Shown: positions 1 to 5,628 of the stretch, piece after piece | How positions within the stretch are numbered: the stretch's first letter is position 1 | Layout: every line of letters begins with the position of its first letter | Source of the DNA: Candidatus Binatia bacterium | GTDB taxonomy: Bacteria; Desulfobacterota_B; Binatia; UBA9968 | DNA: 5,628 nucleotides | NCBI GenBank assembly: GCA_025922795.1 | Contig: JAICHC010000220.1 | Coordinates: 1 to 5,628, forward strand | Direction of reading: 5' to 3' | The notes under the pieces: model-generated | The model's database searches: none | Seen by the model: only the letters and a program-made list of their open reading frames with translations | Told to the model about the DNA's origin: nothing | Program-made: the position numbers and the translations under genes

Positions 1-237
1 CGTAACTACAACCTTATTACATATTCTTTCCAGGCTCATAAGACACCTCCATTCAACCGAAACACTTACAACTATGATGCTATCCGACGAGCTTCCAACA
101 TTGCTTGCAAGTTGATCATTTAACCGAGGGAACCCGCCAGTATTAGAGCGCCCCCGTAGAAAAAGATCGAAGCCGACATCCAGTGGAACGTTGCAAATGT
201 CCGAGCTCGATCCGCACTCCCGGCGCAGAGAGTATCC
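1..237. other. Gene-free left edge, downstream of the deacetylase gene
   Basis: No gene can be supported here. The first 120 bases are visibly richer in A and T than the coding part of the window. The open frames present have no family resemblance. The only eye-catching one is a 19-codon hydrophobic frame on the minus strand (120-179), which has no convincing ribosome binding site. No strong hairpin followed by a T-run was found after the deacetylase stop, so its terminator is not identified. Confidence 0.5.
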
Positions 238-1176
238 CTATGCGGCTTTGTGAGATCCTCTTTCGCTCTGTTCGAACAGCGACTCTTGCTCCAGCCAGTA
301 ATTCGCCATGTCGATACAGCGGGCAAACCACACCCCGGGGAAGCCTTTGGCGTATTCAAGAAATCTGTCAAAGGTCTTTGCCTGTCCCGGGCGGCCGCCG
401 GTGAAATTGTGCATCGCGTAACGGAACTTCATCGGGTGGTGCTGCGCCTCCTCGTAGTGGGCGTCGAAGTCGTCTTTGAGTTGTTGCAATCCGCCCGCTA
501 AGCCAAGCGGGGCGATGTCGTTGTCGCTATGAGCCGGACGCACATAGCCGAGCGACACGAGCTTGTTGCCGTTCACGTTGATAGTGTAGGGGATATCGGA
601 ATCGCAGTAGTCGCCGTTCCATTTGAAACCGAGTTCCGCGCACAGCTCTAAAGTGAAAGGGCCGGGCCTTGGCCCGGGCGACATGTAGCCCGATGGCCGT
701 TCCCCGGTGGCCTTTTCTATCATTTCGATGGACTTTACGATCGCATCTCTTTCCGCCTCTTTGGTCCTGTATACCGTCGGATGAATGGTTTGGTCCCAAT
801 GATGCGTGGCTATTTCATGCCCTCGTCTCTTCGCTTCAACGATCGTTTCGGGAAAGAGTTCCGCCATCAAACCGCTGGTAATGACGGTCGCCTTCACTCC
901 ATGTTTGTCCAGGACGTCGAGCAGGCGCCAGATGCCAAAATTCGCGCCATATTCACGCGCGCCGAGAGCCATGAAGTCATCTTTGTAAGAAGCATCCGCG
1001 GGCATGGGCCGCCGTCCCATAGTGTGCGGGCCGGGCTTAGATTCCCACTCGTGCATGACGTTGATCGTCACGGCGATCCGGGCTCCTCCAAGCCACTGTG
1101 TAAACCAGGCAGGCCTCTTGGGGGTCTTGGGCCGATAGTTCCATTGGTACGCTTTAACGAAATCCAGCGATTCCAT
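238..1176 (-). CDS. Polysaccharide deacetylase family protein (NodB/CE4 fold, PuuE-like)
   Basis: A 312-residue protein of the carbohydrate esterase 4 (NodB) superfamily, closest in layout to the PuuE/HpPgdA-like branch that hydrolyses C-N bonds in amides or cyclic ureides rather than classical chitin deacetylases. Visible landmarks: first core strand ARIAVTIN at about 32-39 followed by HEWES; YGANFGIWRLLDVLDKHGVKAT at 76-97, split here as YGANFGIWRLLD then VLDKHGVKAT; the histidine region GHEIATHHWDQTIH at 119-132; a proline-rich SPGPRPGPFT loop at 166-175 with Arg170; and a C-terminal MHNFTGGRPGQ...GVWFAR region at 255-286, typical of the PuuE-like group. The usual TFDD metal-binding motif is not seen in strand one. 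No signal peptide is visible, so a cytoplasmic location is likely. The ATG start is supported by AAGGAG five bases upstream. It probably has its own transcript, 359 bases from the transporter gene. The family is secure; the substrate (allantoin-like ureide, other amide, or N-acetyl sugar) cannot be decided. Confidence 0.88.
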   Translation of the reverse strand: MESLDFVKAYQWNYRPKTPKRPAWFTQWLGGARIAVTINVMHEWESKPGPHTMGRRPMPADASYKDDFMALGAREYGANFGIWRLLDVLDKHGVKATVITSGLMAELFPETIVEAKRRGHEIATHHWDQTIHPTVYRTKEAERDAIVKSIEMIEKATGERPSGYMSPGPRPGPFTLELCAELGFKWNGDYCDSDIPYTINVNGNKLVSLGYVRPAHSDNDIAPLGLAGGLQQLKDDFDAHYEEAQHHPMKFRYAMHNFTGGRPGQAKTFDRFLEYAKGFPGVWFARCIDMANYWLEQESLFEQSERGSHKAA

Positions 1177-1181
1177 GGTAG

Positions 1182-1187
1182 CTCCTT
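1182..1187 (-). promoter_or_regulatory. Ribosome binding site of the deacetylase gene
   Basis: On the minus strand this reads AAGGAG, five bases before the ATG at 1176. It is one of the strongest ribosome binding sites in the window. It supports the chosen start and suggests the gene is translated independently of its upstream neighbour. Confidence 0.75.
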
Positions 1188-1435
1188 TTAAAAGTCATTT
1201 TGTACCTGGCAAATTCGTTCGATGGCGTCCCGCCGTAAATATCGATCTCAAGCCGCTGTGCTTCTTTACCTTGTATGACGCAAATGCAATGCCATGAAAC
1301 CGGATGCGCAATACATGAAATCGGCTGGGTTGTTTACCATTTCCAGACCATGCCTTGCGCGATTTAGAGTGAGGGAGCGGATTGGCAAAAGTCTTTCCAG
1401 GAAACAAGAAACCCGCGCACCTGTTTTCTCAACGC

Positions 1436-1462
1436 AAAAAAAAATACCGAAACCTCTTTTGG
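1436..1462 (-). terminator. Possible rho-independent terminator downstream of the transporter gene
   Basis: On the minus strand, CCAAAAGAGGTTTCGG (1462-1447) can fold into a short stem (CC/GG, one A-C mismatch, AAA/TTT, loop GAGG). It is followed after TA by nine consecutive T residues (1444-1436). The T-run is the longest in the window and correctly placed, but the stem is weak and A/T-rich, so this is tentative. It lies about 75 bases after the transporter stop. Confidence 0.33.
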
Positions 1463-1514
1463 CGCGCTCCCGTAGTTTTTCACACTCAAAGGATTGGATT
1501 GCTCTGCGGCAAAT

Positions 1515-1541
1515 CACTGACAGCACTCGTAGCTGTTAGTG
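1515..1541 (-). terminator. Hairpin overlapping the transporter stop codon
   Basis: CACTGACAGC at 1515-1524 and GCTGTTAGTG at 1532-1541 form a ten-base inverted repeat around a seven-base loop, imperfect at one position (A-C in the minus-strand RNA, G-U in the plus-strand RNA). It spans the TAA stop of the magnesium transporter. On the minus strand only ATTT follows, so it is not a textbook terminator. It may be a transcript 3' end or stabiliser. Confidence 0.35.
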
Positions 1542-2519
1542 CACTATGACCGCTGCAATTCCGAGATAGATAATCACCGAGAGCAAGTCCTGAATCACTG
1601 TCGCCAATGGGCCGCTGCCGAAAGCGGGATCGATGCCGGTGCGATTAAACAACCACGGCAGCGATAGCGCGACAAAGCTGGCGGTGGCGCAGGCGGCGAG
1701 GATGGACAATGCCACGGCAGTTGCCAAAGCGGCGTCATCCCAACGCCACCAAGCTACGGGCAAAAAAACCCCAGCCAGAGCGAGACCCACCAACAAACCG
1801 GTAAAAATCTCCCGACGCACCACCCGGCCGAGGGCGACGCCGACCGAGAGGCCGCGGATGACCAGCGCTTCGGTCTGGGTACCCACGGCGTCAGCGAGAT
1901 AAACGATGCCGGGAATGAAGAAGGCCAACATGACATTGGCCTGAAGCTGCCGCTCAAACGCACCGACAATATCAGCAGCTAGGAAAGCGCCCGCCAGTCC
2001 GAAAAGCAACCACGGAATCCGATGCCAGAAACGCTTGAAGATAGGCTCTTCACTCGCCGCTCTCGCCATGGAACTATCGCGGAGAAAACCGCCAATCCGG
2101 GCCATGTCCTCATCATGCTCATGGAGCAGGATTGCGAGCAGCCGATCCGGTGGAATAAAGCCCACGAACCGGCCAGTGTCATCGATGACGGCGAGAGCGC
2201 TTTCGCCATGCTGAACCGCTCTCCAGGCGGCCTTTTCCTGATCGACGCCCGGCGCCACATTGGGTGGATCAGCGTCCATAATTTCCCTGATCCTCGTGTC
2301 AGGCAGCGCGCCGAATAAATCTTCGATTCGGAGGACGCCGACGAGCTTGCCGCTATCGCACACGCCGATATGCGTCGCACTTTCGAAGTGAACACCTTCG
2401 AGCGACTGGCGTAATTGGAACACGCGAGTTTCCGGCGAAGTGACGGGCACCAATGTGCATACATGCTCGGATGCGGTCTGGGAAATAAAATCGGAAATGG
2501 GAATCGGTTCGAGCTGCAT
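1536..2519 (-). CDS. mgtE: MgtE-type magnesium transporter lacking the N-terminal domain
   Basis: An inner-membrane divalent cation channel/transporter of the MgtE (SLC41-like) family, 327 residues against roughly 450 for full-length MgtE. Two CBS domains cover about residues 25-140 (GKLVGVLRIEDL in the first, GRFVGFIPPDRLLAIL in the second). Five hydrophobic segments follow at about 168-188, 195-213, 238-258, 264-291 and 303-326. The transmembrane part carries family hallmarks: RIPWLL before helix one, VGTQTEALVIRGL after helix two, GIDPAFGSGPLAT and then VIQD (Asp311) in helix five, the position equivalent to the ion-selectivity aspartate of characterised MgtE. The N-terminal superhelical MgtE_N domain, part of the cytosolic magnesium sensor, is absent. 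The start at 2519 is chosen because GAGGTG lies six bases upstream; an in-frame ATG at 2549 would add ten residues but has no such site. It is separated by 149 bases from the stress protein gene. The family is secure; substrate by homology is Mg2+, possibly other divalent ions. Confidence 0.9.
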   Translation of the reverse strand: MQLEPIPISDFISQTASEHVCTLVPVTSPETRVFQLRQSLEGVHFESATHIGVCDSGKLVGVLRIEDLFGALPDTRIREIMDADPPNVAPGVDQEKAAWRAVQHGESALAVIDDTGRFVGFIPPDRLLAILLHEHDEDMARIGGFLRDSSMARAASEEPIFKRFWHRIPWLLFGLAGAFLAADIVGAFERQLQANVMLAFFIPGIVYLADAVGTQTEALVIRGLSVGVALGRVVRREIFTGLLVGLALAGVFLPVAWWRWDDAALATAVALSILAACATASFVALSLPWLFNRTGIDPAFGSGPLATVIQDLLSVIIYLGIAAVIVH

Positions 2520-2525
2520 TGTAAA

Positions 2526-2531
2526 CACCTC
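2526..2531 (-). promoter_or_regulatory. Ribosome binding site deciding the transporter start
   Basis: The minus strand reads GAGGTG, six bases before the ATG at 2519. The alternative ATG at 2549 is preceded by a pyrimidine-rich sequence without a purine-rich site, so the shorter protein starting MQLEPIPISD is preferred. Confidence 0.55.
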
Positions 2532-2635
2532 AGCAGCAAGGGTTGGCATTCTGAAGCGAGGGAGTGACAGAGGGGTGCATTAACCCGTTCCAGTGCTCTT
2601 CTACATCCGCGCCTGTGAAATCGCATGCAGTAACC

Positions 2636-2651
2636 ACGCCGGCAGCGGCGT
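2636..2651 (-). terminator. GC-rich hairpin after the stress protein gene
   Basis: ACGCCG (2636-2641) and CGGCGT (2646-2651) form a perfect six-base inverted repeat with a four-base loop, beginning 17 bases after the stress protein stop codon. There is no T-run on the minus-strand side (GGTTACTG follows). It could be a weak or factor-assisted terminator or a 3' end stabiliser marking the end of the dehydrogenase operon. Confidence 0.33.
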
Positions 2652-2668
2652 CATGCTCGGGTGAGGCA

Positions 2669-3091
2669 CTATTTTGGGCGGTCCAGTGGGACGACCAAAA
2701 CGGGGCAGGGTGATTTTCTCAGAATTTGTTCCGTGACACTGCCCACCAGCACACGCGATAGACCGCTGCGACCGTGCGAGGACATAACGATCAAATCGCA
2801 GTTTTCTCTTTCCGCAAACGAGATGATGGTCCCAGACGGTACTCCAGGCTCAACGAGCTTGCGAAGATTCAGATCCGGCTTCACGTCGCGGTTGACGAGG
2901 AACTCGTCCAGCTCGCGCTTGTGTTGGTCAATTTCCCGCTTGCTGGCGAAATTCGATTCGTCCAACGGCACGATGTTCATGATGACAAGCTCGGAGCCAA
3001 GCTCTTTGGCCAACTGGGAAGCGTAGCGCACTCCTTTGGCTGAAAGCTCGGAAAAGTCTGTGGGGGCAAGAATCGTTTTTATCATCGCCAT
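2669..3091 (-). CDS. Universal stress protein (UspA family)
   Basis: A single-domain universal stress protein of 140 residues, the usual size for the family. The N-terminus is the classic first strand and loop, IKTILAPTDFSELS at 4-17, with Asp12 at the nucleotide-contact position. The C-terminal ATP-binding signature is present at 104-118 (SSHGRSGLSRVLVGS), fitting G-2x-G-9x-G-S except that the first Gly is Ser104; the protein ends with the typical PCPVLVVP strand. Such proteins are cytoplasmic dimers that bind ATP or AMP and modulate stress responses, usually with unknown partners. The longest frame starts at a GTG (3115) overlapping the carrier protein stop, but AAGGAG sits six bases before the ATG at 3091, and starting there gives the normal family N-terminus. 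It lies 20 bases after the acyl carrier protein gene, so it is almost certainly co-transcribed with the dehydrogenase genes. The partner or process it serves is unknown; control of the complex is only an inference. Confidence 0.93.
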   Translation of the reverse strand: MAMIKTILAPTDFSELSAKGVRYASQLAKELGSELVIMNIVPLDESNFASKREIDQHKRELDEFLVNRDVKPDLNLRKLVEPGVPSGTIISFAERENCDLIVMSSHGRSGLSRVLVGSVTEQILRKSPCPVLVVPLDRPK

Positions 3092-3097
3092 GGGAAT

Positions 3098-3103
3098 CTC
3101 CTT
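3098..3103 (-). promoter_or_regulatory. Ribosome binding site deciding the stress protein start
   Basis: The minus strand reads AAGGAG, six bases before ATG 3091. It lies inside the extended frame that would start at GTG 3115, which argues that the extra eight residues (GTG start, then KDRKEIP) are not translated as part of the protein. Confidence 0.7.
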
Positions 3104-3111
3104 TCGATCTT

Positions 3112-3366
3112 TCACTGACCTTTTTCGATTTTAGCGGCGAGGTAACTTACGCAGCCGCTCAATGTCCCAAGCTTCGGTACGTCGGCATCAGGGATTTCGA
3201 TACCGAGCGCTTTGTGCAGAGCGATCACGAAGTTTAAAAAATCGACTGAGTCGATGTCGATCTGTTCACGCAGATCTTTGGCCGGGTCGATGGCATCCAC
3301 ATCAACTTCCGGTGCAACGTTGCTCAGGGCCTGCTTTATTGTTTGTCTAAGCTCAGTCTCGGTCAC
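3112..3366 (-). CDS. Acyl carrier protein
   Basis: A free-standing acyl carrier protein of 84 residues, the normal size, acidic and helical. The phosphopantetheine attachment site is Ser40 in DIDSVDFLNF (37-46), corresponding to the DSL motif of housekeeping carrier proteins but with Val after Ser. Further family features are PAKDLREQ before it and LGIEIPDADVPKL after it, leading into the last helix LSGCVSYLAAKI. Attachment of 4'-phosphopantetheine by a phosphopantetheinyl transferase would let it carry acyl groups as thioesters in the cytoplasm. The start is GTG; the codon two before it is TAG, so no longer in-frame start exists. The ribosome binding site is weak (AGGTAG). It lies 64 bases after the E2 gene and just before the stress protein gene, with no ketosynthase, acyltransferase or other fatty-acid or polyketide gene nearby. 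A role in supplying octanoyl groups for E2 lipoylation is one possibility; carrying another acyl product is another. Confidence 0.9.
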   Translation of the reverse strand: MTETELRQTIKQALSNVAPEVDVDAIDPAKDLREQIDIDSVDFLNFVIALHKALGIEIPDADVPKLGTLSGCVSYLAAKIEKGQ

Positions 3367-3430
3367 GCTCTACCTACCTTCTCTTAATGTCTGTCTCGGC
3401 GATTCAATCTTTCGACCATCCCCACCTCAC

Positions 3431-4624
3431 TCACAACTTCTCCGGCTCTTGAAGCAAGCGATCGATGGCAAGCAAGAAACGCCCGCCCCGATGGCCGTCG
3501 CTGACCCGATGATCAGCGGCGAGCGTGGCATCGATCATCGGCCGCGCCCCGACCATGCCATTCGCAGCATAAGGACGCTCGGTGATTTTGCCGAAACCCA
3601 CCAGCGCGACCTGGGGGGGATAGATGACGCCGAAGACAGTTTCGACTCCCTGCTCGCCTAGATTGGTGACAGTGATGGTGCCGTCGGAGAGCTCCGAGCT
3701 GCGCAGATGGCCGGTGCGCGCGCGGTTGACTAGGTCAAGCATATTCTCCATCAGTTCGTCTAAATTTTTTTTATCGACGTCGTGAATCGCGGGGTTGATC
3801 AGTCCGCCTTGGCGCAACGAAATCGCCAGGCCGATATGAATCCCTTCGCCGGCTTTGAACTCATCATTTTTCCAGAAACCATTGAGCTCCGGCGTGCTAC
3901 GCAACGCCACCCCGACCGCACGAATCAGCAGCGCGGAATAAAGCAAACGCTTCGTCACCGGCCGCTTGGCGTTCTCCGCGGCGAGCCAGGCCAGGGCTTT
4001 GCTCAGGTCGATGGTGGTGGAAAGATAGTAATGGGGAATCTCCCGCTTCGAGCGCGCCATTGCGGCGGCAATGACGCGGCGCATCGCTCCGAGATCCAAC
4101 CCCTTCGCCGCGGGCGCAACTGCTGGAGTGGGCGTCTTCGCGCTTTCAGCTGCCATCTCAACGTCCGCGATGGCAATCGAGCCATCCGCTCCAGTGCCGG
4201 CGATAGTAGATAAATCCACGGCTAGATCCTGGGCGCGTTTGCGCGCCAGCGGCGAAACGCGGAGACGCACAGATTCCTCCGCTGCACGCACCGCCGCGAC
4301 TTTCGCCGGCGCGATCTCTTCTTTCACCGGGGCTGCGGCCGCAGGCGGCGTAACCGGCTTTGCCGCCGGTTGCGGCTCAATCTTTTTTCCATCGCCGCCC
4401 AACGTCGCCAGAGTTGCGCCGACCGGAACTTTCTGGCCCGGTTGGACAACGAGAGATTCGATCACGCCGCTTTCGAAGATCTCGACTTCGATCACTCCCT
4501 TTTCGGTTTCGACCAAAGCGACCACATCACCGCGCTGCACCATGTCGCCCGGTTTAACGCGCCAGTCGATGATGGTGCCGAATTGCATGTCGGCGCCCAG
4601 CGAGGGCATGCGAAATTCACTCAT
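3431..4624 (-). CDS. pdhC: Dihydrolipoamide acyltransferase, E2 of a pyruvate-dehydrogenase-type complex
   Basis: The E2 core of a 2-oxoacid dehydrogenase complex, transferring the acyl group from lipoyl-lysine to CoA. The 397-residue protein has the full domain order: one lipoyl domain (1-77) with attachment Lys42 in [10 protein letters not shown]; an Ala/Pro-rich linker (about 84-115); a peripheral subunit-binding domain (122-156, [11 protein letters not shown]...[14 protein letters not shown]); a second flexible linker; and the catalytic chloramphenicol-acetyltransferase-like domain (about 176-397). The catalytic motif is DHRVSDG with His372 and Asp376, and TNLGEQG (320-326) matches the conserved active-site strand. 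The lipoyl motif reads ETEKG rather than the common ETDKA. The gene overlaps the E1-beta gene by eight bases and has no clear ribosome binding site, with a hairpin just before the ATG, suggesting translational coupling. A pyruvate-specific function is the default reading; acetoin or branched-chain 2-oxoacid use cannot be excluded from sequence alone. The E3 gene is not in the window. Confidence 0.93.
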   Translation of the reverse strand: MSEFRMPSLGADMQFGTIIDWRVKPGDMVQRGDVVALVETEKGVIEVEIFESGVIESLVVQPGQKVPVGATLATLGGDGKKIEPQPAAKPVTPPAAAAPVKEEIAPAKVAAVRAAEESVRLRVSPLARKRAQDLAVDLSTIAGTGADGSIAIADVEMAAESAKTPTPAVAPAAKGLDLGAMRRVIAAAMARSKREIPHYYLSTTIDLSKALAWLAAENAKRPVTKRLLYSALLIRAVGVALRSTPELNGFWKNDEFKAGEGIHIGLAISLRQGGLINPAIHDVDKKNLDELMENMLDLVNRARTGHLRSSELSDGTITVTNLGEQGVETVFGVIYPPQVALVGFGKITERPYAANGMVGARPMIDATLAADHRVSDGHRGGRFLLAIDRLLQEPEKL

Positions 4625-5612
4625 GGCCGGTCACCAACCGGCGCGCTGCCGCGACAATAGCCGGTACCTGCGGGATCGCGGCGTCTTCGAGATGCTTGGG
4701 GTAGGGCATTGGCACTTCGATGCTGCACACGCGCGCCACGGGCGCATCGAGCTCGTAGAAACAGTTCTCCATAATGCGCGCCATGATCTCTGCCGAAATA
4801 CCACCGCTCTTCCACCCTTCGTCAACAATCAGGGCGCGGTGGGTACGGCTGACGGAATCGACAATCGTCGCCGTGTCTAGAGGCCTGAGCGTGCGCAGAT
4901 CGACGACTTCGGCGTCGATCGAGGCGCGCGCAAGCTCCTCGGCCGCGGCCAGCGTTTTGAACAGCGTGCCGCCATAGGTGATTAAACTGATTTGCTTCCC
5001 CGGACGACGAATCGCCGCCTCGGAAATATCCACCGGCCCTGCATCGGCCGCCAATTCACCTTCCATATTATAGAGCAGGCCATTCTCGAAGATCAGCACG
5101 GGATCGGGATCTTCGAGCGCGGTCCACAGCATACCGCGCGCGTCTTCAAGTGTCGCCGGGGTTAGGACTTTGATCCCGGGAATATGCGCGTACCAGCCTT
5201 CGAGGCTATGCGAATGCTGGGCCGCCAGTTGACGGCCCGCACCCGTAGTCATCCGGATGACCAGGGGAATATTGAACTGGCCGCCCGACATGTGCAGGAT
5301 CGTCGCCGCGTTGTTGACGATCTGGTCGAGTGCCAGGAGGCTGAAATTCACCGTCATGATTTCTACGATCGGTCTTGCCCCTCCCATGGCCGCACCGATG
5401 CCGGCGCCAACGAACGCCGACTCGGAAAGCGGCGTATCGCGAATGCGCTCCGGCCCGAACTCATCGAGCAAGCCTTTGCTGACGGCGAAGCAGCCGCCGT
5501 AGCGGCCGACGTCTTCGCCCATCAGGAAAACCCGTTCATCACGTAGCAGCGCGTCGCGGATTGCCGCGCGCGTCGCCTCTCGATAGGTGGTTTTAGTTTT
5601 TTCCGCGCTCAT
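4617..5612 (-). CDS. pdhB: Pyruvate-dehydrogenase-type E1 component, beta subunit
   Basis: The beta chain of a heterotetrameric (alpha2beta2) thiamine-diphosphate-dependent E1 that decarboxylates a 2-oxoacid and acylates the lipoyl arm of E2. The 331-residue length is normal. Landmarks: [14 protein letters not shown] at 9-22; GEDVGRYGG at 32-40; DTPLSE with Glu64, the residue that activates the thiamine ring in this family; [16 protein letters not shown] at 69-84; AQHSHSLE with His133 in the active-site loop; [16 protein letters not shown], the pyrimidine-binding domain end; and DLRTLRPLD in the C-terminal transketolase-like domain that contacts E2. The start is supported by GGAG six bases upstream. 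The E1-alpha gene is expected immediately upstream, beyond the window edge; a TGA at 5625-5627 may be its stop. The stop codon lies within the first codons of the E2 gene (8-base overlap). Pyruvate is the likeliest substrate, with acetoin or branched-chain 2-oxoacids as alternatives because the alpha subunit is unseen. Confidence 0.95.
   Translation of the reverse strand: MSAEKTKTTYREATRAAIRDALLRDERVFLMGEDVGRYGGCFAVSKGLLDEFGPERIRDTPLSESAFVGAGIGAAMGGARPIVEIMTVNFSLLALDQIVNNAATILHMSGGQFNIPLVIRMTTGAGRQLAAQHSHSLEGWYAHIPGIKVLTPATLEDARGMLWTALEDPDPVLIFENGLLYNMEGELAADAGPVDISEAAIRRPGKQISLITYGGTLFKTLAAAEELARASIDAEVVDLRTLRPLDTATIVDSVSRTHRALIVDEGWKSGGISAEIMARIMENCFYELDAPVARVCSIEVPMPYPKHLEDAAIPQVPAIVAAARRLVTGHE
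4626..4642 (-). promoter_or_regulatory. Hairpin directly upstream of the E2 start codon
   Basis: GCCGGT (4626-4631) and ACCGGC (4637-4642) form a perfect six-base GC-rich inverted repeat with a five-base loop. In the transcript it ends one base before the ATG of the E2 gene and occupies the place where a ribosome binding site would sit. It lies inside the last codons of E1-beta, so ribosomes finishing E1-beta would open it. This fits coupled translation of the two subunits; a regulatory effect is inferred, not shown. Confidence 0.4.
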
Positions 5613-5618
5613 CCTTCG

Positions 5619-5622
5619 CTCC
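5619..5622 (-). promoter_or_regulatory. Ribosome binding site of the E1-beta gene
   Basis: The minus strand reads GGAG six bases before the ATG at 5612. It supports this start codon and shows E1-beta can be initiated on its own even if it is co-transcribed with an E1-alpha gene beyond the edge. Confidence 0.55.
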
Positions 5623-5628
5623 GTTCAA

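Larger units (their letters stand above)
1177..1535. other. 359-base intergenic spacer between transporter and deacetylase genes
   Basis: The spacer holds two terminator-like hairpins near the transporter end (1515-1541, overlapping the stop codon, and 1436-1462) and the ribosome binding site of the deacetylase at its other end. Short open frames on both strands have no recognisable domain and are rich in Arg, Ser and Cys, as expected for chance frames. I could not pick a convincing -35/-10 pair for the deacetylase, although its promoter most likely lies between about 1190 and 1430. Confidence 0.5.

Noticed and set aside
120..179. A 19-codon hydrophobic minus-strand frame (MSASIFFYGGALILAG...) resembling a single membrane helix
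   Set aside because: It has no good ribosome binding site, ends after 19 codons, and has no recognisable relatives; too short to support as a gene without conservation data.
202..209. Perfect palindrome CGAGCTCG downstream of the deacetylase gene
   Set aside because: Eight bases only, no loop or T-run and no second copy seen; likely chance.
1195..1526. Overlapping open frames of 70-86 codons on both strands in the spacer between transporter and deacetylase
   Set aside because: Low-complexity, Arg/Ser/Cys-rich translations with no domain, no ribosome binding sites and mutual overlap; treated as chance frames.
1979..2626. A 215-codon minus-strand frame overlapping the transporter in another register
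   Set aside because: Its translation is Arg/Ser/Cys-rich and without domain features, whereas the overlapping frame is a clear CBS-MgtE protein.
3384..3419. An 11-codon minus-strand frame between the E2 and carrier protein genes, preceded by GAGGTGGGG
   Set aside because: It could be a leader peptide, but there is no regulatory codon pattern or attenuator hairpin, and a frame this short is expected by chance.
4071..4880. A 269-codon plus-strand frame opposite the E2 and E1-beta genes
   Set aside because: It is antisense to two well-supported enzyme genes, and its Ala/Thr/Ser-rich translation looks like no protein family; a shadow frame caused by high GC.

Overview
The window is a bacterial stretch of moderately high GC in which every supportable gene lies on the minus strand. 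Read in transcription order from the right edge, the genes are: the beta subunit of a pyruvate-dehydrogenase-type E1 (4617-5612), its lipoyl E2 acyltransferase (3431-4624), a free-standing acyl carrier protein (3112-3366), a universal stress protein (2669-3091), a short MgtE-type magnesium transporter (1536-2519) and a PuuE/NodB-like polysaccharide deacetylase family protein (238-1176). The Shine-Dalgarno sites, GTG/ATG starts and compact overlapping genes are typical of Bacteria. The gene set resembles soil or sediment proteobacterial or deltaproteobacteria-like metagenome lineages, but the taxonomy is a weak inference.

Region by region: the right part (about 2669-5612) looks like one operon. 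E1-beta and E2 overlap by 8 bases, E2 and the acyl carrier protein are 64 bases apart, and the carrier protein ends 20 bases before the stress protein start. An E1-alpha gene most likely lies just outside the window to the right; a TGA 12 bases upstream of the E1-beta start may be its stop. After the stress protein there is a GC-rich hairpin and a 149-base gap, then the transporter. The transporter is followed by two terminator-like hairpins in a 359-base gene-free spacer. The deacetylase comes next with its own strong ribosome binding site, and then 237 bases with no gene that can be supported.

How the genes work together: E1 and E2 are parts of a 2-oxoacid (or acetoin) dehydrogenase complex that makes acyl-CoA using thiamine diphosphate and a lipoyl arm. 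The E3 component is not in the window. The acyl carrier protein placed directly after E2 is the most thought-provoking point: protein lipoylation draws its octanoyl group from an acyl carrier protein, so a dedicated carrier serving the complex is possible but unproven. The stress protein may be a small nucleotide-binding regulator of the same operon. The transporter and deacetylase are probably separate transcription units.

I found no RNA gene, CRISPR array, insertion sequence or phage feature. No clearly undescribed system is demonstrated. The points worth checking are the dehydrogenase/carrier-protein/stress-protein linkage, the transporter lacking the usual N-terminal regulatory domain, a hairpin over the E2 start, and the altered active-site motif of the deacetylase.
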